The notes under the pieces: generated by a model | Database searches by the model: none | Told to the model about the DNA's origin: nothing | Seen by the model: only the letters and a program-made list of their open reading frames with translations | Shown here: positions 59,697-64,000 of the stretch, one piece after another | How positions within the stretch are numbered: the stretch's first letter is position 1 | Layout of the letters: each line of letters starts with the position of its first letter | Made by a program: the position numbers and the translations under genes | Origin: DTU089 sp002440045 | Lineage (GTDB): Bacteria > Bacillota > Clostridia > Oscillospirales > Acutalibacteraceae | Assembly: GCA_937885695.1 (NCBI GenBank) | Contig: CALABP010000055.1 | Coordinates: 40,505-104,504, forward strand | DNA: 64,000 bases | Direction of reading: 5' to 3'

Positions 59697-60611
59697 TTGA
59701 GAAAATGTGAAAGCTGCGGCAAAATGTTTGCCGAAACAAAAGATGTTTTTTGCCCGTATTGCGGCGCGGTCGCAACAAAGGGCGAGGTGTGCACTCACAC
59801 GCCCGTTGATTCCGAAAGATACGGCACATCTGCAACGTATTCTTTTCACGGTGAAAACAAAACGGGCAACGCTGCCGCAAATCGGAACTCAAACCCGAAC
59901 GCAAACCCGAATACAAACCGCAGAGCGTTCGCGGGCGGCGCGCCCCAAAAAAGAACGGGCACAAAAATTTCCGGCGGCGCGCTTACATTTTTAATAATTA
60001 TTGCTGTTGCTGTTATTGCCACGATTTACGCTGTTCTGTCCGATGCGAATGACTCTCTCGGGAACACTCCCGTTGTTCCGTCTTTCCCCGTCACAAAATA
60101 TTGCGACATGCTTGTGACAAATTCACGGATTAAAGCAAACGCTTATGAGGATGACGGCGTTTTCGGCATTGATATTGAAATAAGTGAAGCGTTTTTCGGC
60201 GAAAGCTCCGGTGAAGAATATTCCGAGGTTGTCAACGCCGACGACGCGATTTCCGCAATATGCGACGGCAACGCGCAGTGCGTTGTAACAGTGCTTAATG
60301 ACAGCGCAATAGAGGGCTTCGGTTCTTTTTATTCTATGCCGCTCCATTTTGCCCCCGTAAGCTACGGCGTGCTTTCGACTGTGGATAACAAGCTTCCGTG
60401 CGAAAGATATTTACTGATTTCCGATTTCAGCATCGAAAATATGGATTGCGAAATAAAAACAAGCTTTCCTTTCAACGCCTTTAAAATTTCAAAGGACGGC
60501 GAGGTTACTTACTATAATCTTACCAAAACCGAAACAGGGGAGTATATTGTAGCCGAGGGGGAGCCGCTGTGCGCCCCGCCCGAAAGCTACATTGACTTTA
60601 TAGAGTTCTAA
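59697..60611 (+). CDS. Zinc-ribbon, single-pass membrane protein
   Basis: 304 residues from TTG 59697 (AAAGGAG). Zinc ribbon CESCGKMFAETKDVFCPYCG, then a disordered Asn/Pro/Thr linker (NRNSNPNANPNTNR), a transmembrane helix (about 98-118, GALTFLIIIAVAVIATIYAV), and a 180-residue external domain rich in acidic residues. A third member of the zinc-ribbon plus membrane-helix set in this window, with a different external domain. Function unknown. Its stop is two bases before the next gene's ATG. Confidence 0.85.
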   Translation: MRKCESCGKMFAETKDVFCPYCGAVATKGEVCTHTPVDSERYGTSATYSFHGENKTGNAAANRNSNPNANPNTNRRAFAGGAPQKRTGTKISGGALTFLIIIAVAVIATIYAVLSDANDSLGNTPVVPSFPVTKYCDMLVTNSRIKANAYEDDGVFGIDIEISEAFFGESSGEEYSEVVNADDAISAICDGNAQCVVTVLNDSAIEGFGSFYSMPLHFAPVSYGVLSTVDNKLPCERYLLISDFSIENMDCEIKTSFPFNAFKISKDGEVTYYNLTKTETGEYIVAEGEPLCAPPESYIDFIEF

Positions 60612-60613
60612 TT

Positions 60614-61144
60614 ATGAAAAGAAAAACAAAGCTTACCGCGCTTTGCGGACTTTTAACCGCGCTTTCGGTTGTTTTGATGCTGCCGACGTTTTTTATACCG
60701 ATTTTTACTTATGTCGCACCGCTTTTTTCGGGACTTGTAATAAGCGTAACGCAAAATGTCGCAGGCAAAAAATGGGGCTTCGGCGTGTATTTTGCAGTCG
60801 GCGCAATTTCGCTGATACTTCTTTCGGATAAAGAAGCGGCGTTGACTTACATAGCGTTTTTCGGGTATTATCCGCTTATTAAAGAGCCGCTTGAACGCTT
60901 AAAAAAGCCTGTTGCCGTTTTTTTGAAGTATTTGATTTTCAACGCGGCAACCGTTCTTTCGGCTCTTGTTGCGATTTATGTATTCACAGTGCCGATTGAA
61001 GATTATAAAAGCTTCGGAAAGTTTTCCGTGCCGATACTTCTTTTAATGGCAAACATAGTGTTTGTGCTTTACGACCTTCTTTTAAAAAGGTATAAGCCGC
61101 TTTTAGCCGCGCTTATGCCGAAAATCGAAAAACATTTACGTTAG
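60614..61144 (+). CDS. Small multi-pass membrane protein
   Basis: 176 residues with about five hydrophobic segments (ALCGLLTALSVVLMLPTFFI, VAPLFSGLVISV, FGVYFAVGAISLILL, YLIFNAATVLSALVAIYV, ILLLMANIVFVLYDLL) and basic ends. Not recognised with confidence; the shape is reminiscent of ECF transporter S-components or related membrane proteins. Translated from ATG 60614 right after the zinc-ribbon gene, so probably in the same transcript. Confidence 0.8.
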   Translation: MKRKTKLTALCGLLTALSVVLMLPTFFIPIFTYVAPLFSGLVISVTQNVAGKKWGFGVYFAVGAISLILLSDKEAALTYIAFFGYYPLIKEPLERLKKPVAVFLKYLIFNAATVLSALVAIYVFTVPIEDYKSFGKFSVPILLLMANIVFVLYDLLLKRYKPLLAALMPKIEKHLR

Positions 61145-61150
61145 TTTATA

Positions 61151-61186
61151 TAAAACCGGGCTTCGCCGCTCGGTTTTATTTTTTTC
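61151..61186 (+). terminator. Terminator after the small membrane protein gene
   Basis: Stem TAAAACCG (61151-61158) with CGGTTTTA (61171-61178), plus an inner GGC/GCC pair, followed by seven T. Confidence 0.9.
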
Positions 61187-61217
61187 GGAAAAATAAATGT
61201 GAATTTCTGTTCACCGC

Positions 61218-61249
61218 TATTGACAAAATATTGTCAATAATTGTATAAT
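61218..61249 (+). promoter_or_regulatory. Promoter of the SDR pair with operator over the -35
   Basis: TTGACA (61220-61225) and TATAAT (61244-61249), 18 bases apart. A perfect 9-bp inverted repeat, TATTGACAA (61218-61226) and TTGTCAATA (61231-61239), covers the -35 and half the spacer, so a dimeric regulator is likely to control it. Confidence 0.85.
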
Positions 61250-61283
61250 GCTATTATCCGATAATATGAATTGGGGGATTAAA

Positions 61284-62837
61284 ATGCAGAAGAAAACCGT
61301 ATTTTTAACAGGCTCCTCGGGCAATATGGGTTTTGCCGGATTTAAGGAGCTTTACGCCAGAAAAAATGAGTTCAACATCGTGCTGCTTAACCGCGGCAGC
61401 GAAAAGAACAGACTCAAATTCAAGAATTTTGAAAACGACCCGTCGGTAAAACTTGTTTGGGGCGACCTTACGAATTACGACGATGTTCTTGAATGTGTCA
61501 ACGGGGCTGACTATGTTCTCCATGTCGGCGGAATGGTTTCTCCCGCTGCCGACTATTTCCCGAAGAAAACAATTATGACAAACACCACCGCAATGCGCAA
61601 CATTGTAAAAGCGGTTAAGGCTCAGCCCGACCCCGACAATGTTAAGGTTGTTTACATAGGCACAGTTGCCGAAACAGGCGACCGCAACCCCCCGATTCAC
61701 TGGGGCAGAACGGGCGACCCCATCAAAATAAGCATTTATGACCACTATGCAATAAGCAAGGTTTATGCCGAAATGATTATTGCAGAGTCCGGCTTAAAGC
61801 ATTGGGTTTCGCTTCGTCAGTCAGGTATTCTTTACCCCGCAATCCTTAAAAATATGGACCCGATTATGTTCCACGTTCCGATTAACGGCGTTCTTGAGTG
61901 GGCAACAATCGAGGATTCCGGCAGACTTCTTGCCAATGTCTGCGGCGACGACGTTCCCGAGGACTTTTGGCGCAAATTCTACAACATCGGCTCTGGCAAA
62001 GAGTATCGTATAACAAACTTTGAGTTTGAAGAGCTTCTTCTCGGCGCACTCGGACTTCCGTCGCCCAAAAAGCTTTTCAATGCCGATTGGTTCATTCTCA
62101 GAAACTTCCACGGTCAGTGGTATGCCGACTCCGACAAGCTTGAAGAGTATCTTCATTTCAGAGCCAACATCCCCGTTAAGAAGTATTTTGACAATATGGC
62201 AAAACAGGTTCCGCTTTATTACAGAGCCTGCAAGGCGTTCGTAGGCCCCACAAAGAACCTTATCGCGGCTGCCGCAAAGCCCTTTATGAAAAAGATTGCC
62301 GAGACAGATGTTTTCGGTACTCTCAACTGGAAAAAGACTAACCACCACGCACGTCTTACCGCTTATTACGGCACCGAAAAAGACCGTAATTCGATAGGCT
62401 CCTGGAAAGAATTTAAGGTTGAGCGCCCCACAGAAGAGGTTACTCTTCTTGACCACGGCTACGACGAAAGCAAGCCTCTTACAGAGCTTGACGCCGCCGA
62501 TATGGAAAAGGCTGCCGAATTCCGCGGCGGTAAGTTCCTTGAAGAAAATTATCAGAAGGGCGACATCTATACAAAGAAGCATTGGGAGTGCGCTTTCGGC
62601 CACAAGTTTGAAATGTCTCCCAACCTTGTGCTTCTCGGCGGCCATTGGTGCCCCGAGTGCTCACCGCTTCCGTGGGACCCCGAAGATATGAACAGCGGCA
62701 GGCAGTATAAATGGAATTATGACGAAGTCGCAAAGAAAAACCCCTTCTTCAATCAGGTTTGGGCGCCGCTTCATTCCCCGGATGAGCACAACGTTTACGG
62801 AAGAGAAATCTTTGACGAGTTCGGCGAGAAAAAATAA
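61284..62837 (+). CDS. Extended SDR epimerase-like protein with treble-clef-like C-terminus
   Basis: 517 residues from ATG 61284 behind GGGGGATT; the longer open frame has no ribosome site. The N-terminal Rossmann fold shows FLTGSSGNMGFAGFKEL (TGxxGxxG), later 'YIGTVAETGD', and the active-site pair in DHYAISKVYAEMI (YxxxK). After about residue 350 the SDR ends and a separate domain begins, with WECAFGHKFEMSPNLVLLGG then HWCPECSPLPWDP: Cys, His and CxxC pattern like a treble-clef zinc finger (C..GH...WC..C). Codon choice is rich in C-ending codons, as in highly expressed genes. Function unknown. Confidence 0.8.
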   Translation: MQKKTVFLTGSSGNMGFAGFKELYARKNEFNIVLLNRGSEKNRLKFKNFENDPSVKLVWGDLTNYDDVLECVNGADYVLHVGGMVSPAADYFPKKTIMTNTTAMRNIVKAVKAQPDPDNVKVVYIGTVAETGDRNPPIHWGRTGDPIKISIYDHYAISKVYAEMIIAESGLKHWVSLRQSGILYPAILKNMDPIMFHVPINGVLEWATIEDSGRLLANVCGDDVPEDFWRKFYNIGSGKEYRITNFEFEELLLGALGLPSPKKLFNADWFILRNFHGQWYADSDKLEEYLHFRANIPVKKYFDNMAKQVPLYYRACKAFVGPTKNLIAAAAKPFMKKIAETDVFGTLNWKKTNHHARLTAYYGTEKDRNSIGSWKEFKVERPTEEVTLLDHGYDESKPLTELDAADMEKAAEFRGGKFLEENYQKGDIYTKKHWECAFGHKFEMSPNLVLLGGHWCPECSPLPWDPEDMNSGRQYKWNYDEVAKKNPFFNQVWAPLHSPDEHNVYGREIFDEFGEKK

Positions 62838-62849
62838 GGAGTATCTGCT

Positions 62850-63869
62850 ATGAAAGTATTTATGATTGGCGGCACAGGCCTTCTCGGCTGCGAAGCCGCA
62901 CGCATATTTATCGAAAGAGGTCACGACGTTACAAGCGTTGCGCTTCCTCCGCTTCCGCAGGGCGCACCCATTCCTGAAGCGATGCACCTTGAATTTTGCA
63001 ATATCTATGAAAAATCCGATGATGAAATCAAAGAGTTTTTAAAGGGTATGGACTGCTTCGTTTTCGCAGCAGGCGTTGACGAGCGCGTTGAGTTTAAAGC
63101 TCCCGTTTACGATTCATATTATAAATTCAATATAGCTCCCCTTAAAAGAATTCTTCCTCTTTGCAAAGAGGTCGGCGTTAAAAAGGCTGTTATTCTCGGT
63201 TCTTACTTCTCATATCTTGCAAAAGAGAAGCCCGAAATGAAGCTTACCGAAAAGCACCCCTACATCAGAAGCCGTATCGACCAGGAGAATGTCGCATTCT
63301 CGTTTGCCGATGATAATTTTGATGTTTCCGTGCTTGAGCTTCCCTACATCTTCGGCACACAGCCCGGCAGAAAGCCCGTTTGGGTTATCCTTATCGAACA
63401 GCTCAGAAGAATGGATAAGCTTCCCTGCACGCTTTATCCCGCAGGCGGCACGGCAATGCTTACCGTCCGTCAGGTCGGCGAAGTAATAGTCGGTGCGGCT
63501 GAAAAGTCAAAGGGCGCAAAGGCTTGGCCCATCTCAATGTATAACCTCACCTGGAAAGAGTTCCTTAAAATAGTTTATGACGCACGCGGAATGGGCGCCA
63601 ACAGAAAAATTATCAGCATCCCCCCGTGGATGATGAAAATGGGCCTCGGCAGTGTTGTTAAGGACTATAAAGCGCGCGGCGTTGACAGCGGTATTGACCC
63701 CATGGGTCTTCCCGATATAATGGACCTTAACCTCTTCATTCCCGACCGCTACGCCAAAGAGCTCGGCGCAACCGATGACGACATAAAAGCCGCCATCTTC
63801 GACTCCATAAAGGTCAGCGTTGCCTCCGACGAAGGAAAGGTTCAGCTCCTCGGAATGAAGGGCGAATAA
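62850..63869 (+). CDS. Extended SDR (NAD-dependent epimerase/dehydratase-like)
   Basis: 339 residues. The N-terminal VFMIGGTGLLGCEAARIFIE has the Rossmann GxxGxxG, and the substrate pocket region KAVILGSYFSY and HPYIRSRIDQENVAF contains the Tyr and Arg of a divergent active-site row (YIRSR rather than YxxxK). Paired downstream of the first SDR by 12 bases and an AAGGAG site. The same C-ending codon bias as its partner suggests shared high expression. Together they may act on one sugar or isoprenoid substrate. Confidence 0.85.
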   Translation: MKVFMIGGTGLLGCEAARIFIERGHDVTSVALPPLPQGAPIPEAMHLEFCNIYEKSDDEIKEFLKGMDCFVFAAGVDERVEFKAPVYDSYYKFNIAPLKRILPLCKEVGVKKAVILGSYFSYLAKEKPEMKLTEKHPYIRSRIDQENVAFSFADDNFDVSVLELPYIFGTQPGRKPVWVILIEQLRRMDKLPCTLYPAGGTAMLTVRQVGEVIVGAAEKSKGAKAWPISMYNLTWKEFLKIVYDARGMGANRKIISIPPWMMKMGLGSVVKDYKARGVDSGIDPMGLPDIMDLNLFIPDRYAKELGATDDDIKAAIFDSIKVSVASDEGKVQLLGMKGE

Positions 63870-63877
63870 AATTTTTC

Positions 63878-63990
63878 CTCATAGCACGTGTCTTTTCCAC
63901 TTTGCTCACCCCAACTCGCGTACCTTTGTACGCTTCGGGGTTCGCAAAGATGAAAAATACGCGCACTCTGAGAAAAAATTTCCGGGCAGA
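63878..63990. other. Long imperfect hairpin after the SDR pair
   Basis: About 110 bases that fold on themselves: TTTGC, CCCC, GCGTAC and GTACGC, GGGG, GCAAA in the middle (63901-63945), and outer TTTTTC...CTCA paired with TGAGAAAAA. No credible gene. It can act as a terminator, or it may be a palindromic mobile repeat. I cannot tell without other copies. Confidence 0.6.
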
Positions 63991-64000
63991 GAGTTTGTTG

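Noticed and set aside
61821..62645. 274-residue minus-strand frame opposite the first SDR gene
   Set aside because: Shadow frame favoured by the biased codons of the real gene; no motifs or ribosome site.

Overview
The window reads as chromosome of a low-to-mid GC, Gram-positive, spore-forming anaerobe of the class Clostridia, probably an uncultured gut or rumen Oscillospirales/Ruminococcaceae-like lineage. Evidence: a spoVAC fragment, spmA/spmB and a CotH-like kinase (sporulation or spore-coat families); a CIRCE element in front of clpB; TTGACA/TATAAT promoters; AGGAGG-type ribosome sites with many TTG and GTG starts; a three-subunit flavin/iron-sulfur transhydrogenase typical of fermenters; and a secreted cohesin-like protein. 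No rRNA or tRNA genes were seen. The genus assignment is inference.

Layout. 1-5.7 kb: 5' part of spoVAC (minus), a HAD phosphatase (minus), and a three-gene operon resembling the electron-bifurcating transhydrogenase StnABC. 6-11.8 kb: secreted cohesin-like protein, MFS transporter, two secreted metallophosphoesterases. 11.9-14.9 kb: autoregulated TetR / erythromycin-esterase-like / RsgA-like operon. 15-18.6 kb (minus): PI-PLC-like, MBL-fold, PfkB kinase and Gfo/Idh genes under one strong promoter. 18.7-22.1 kb (minus): an unknown protein, a tiny ferredoxin-thioredoxin-reductase-like protein and Tex. 22.1-26.7 kb: CIRCE-clpB-htpG heat-shock operon. 26.7-31.6 kb: long non-coding stretch, two zinc-ribbon membrane proteins, a 4-bp microsatellite and an LCM-type methyltransferase. 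31.6-36.6 kb (minus): VTC polyphosphate-polymerase domain, DUF4956, CotH kinase and Cthe_2159-like lipoprotein, a recurrent but poorly understood surface system. 36.7-43.7 kb: spmAB, radC and metK (minus), an unpaired mazF, rhaA-rhaD, dusB (minus). 43.8-52.2 kb: LURP-one-like protein, uvrB-uvrA, membrane M28 peptidase, DUF2804-like protein, methyltransferase.

52.3-57.7 kb is the most unusual part: a roughly 5.3-kb segment bounded by a perfect 57-bp direct repeat built from a transcription terminator. It carries divergent XRE regulators around palindromic operators, an endonuclease-III-like HhH-GPD protein with a C-terminal Cys4 loop, and a 1202-residue membrane-anchored collagen-like protein with 14 repeated beta modules and a BspA-like leucine-rich tail. 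It looks like an inserted or exchanged module, but no integrase or transposase is present.

57.7-64 kb: PHP phosphoesterase (minus), Gfo/Idh oxidoreductase, a zinc-ribbon membrane protein, a small membrane protein and an operon of two extended SDR proteins (the first fused to a treble-clef-like C-terminus) behind a promoter whose -35 box lies in an inverted repeat. A long hairpin closes the window. Functions are read from sequence motifs only; no database search was run.
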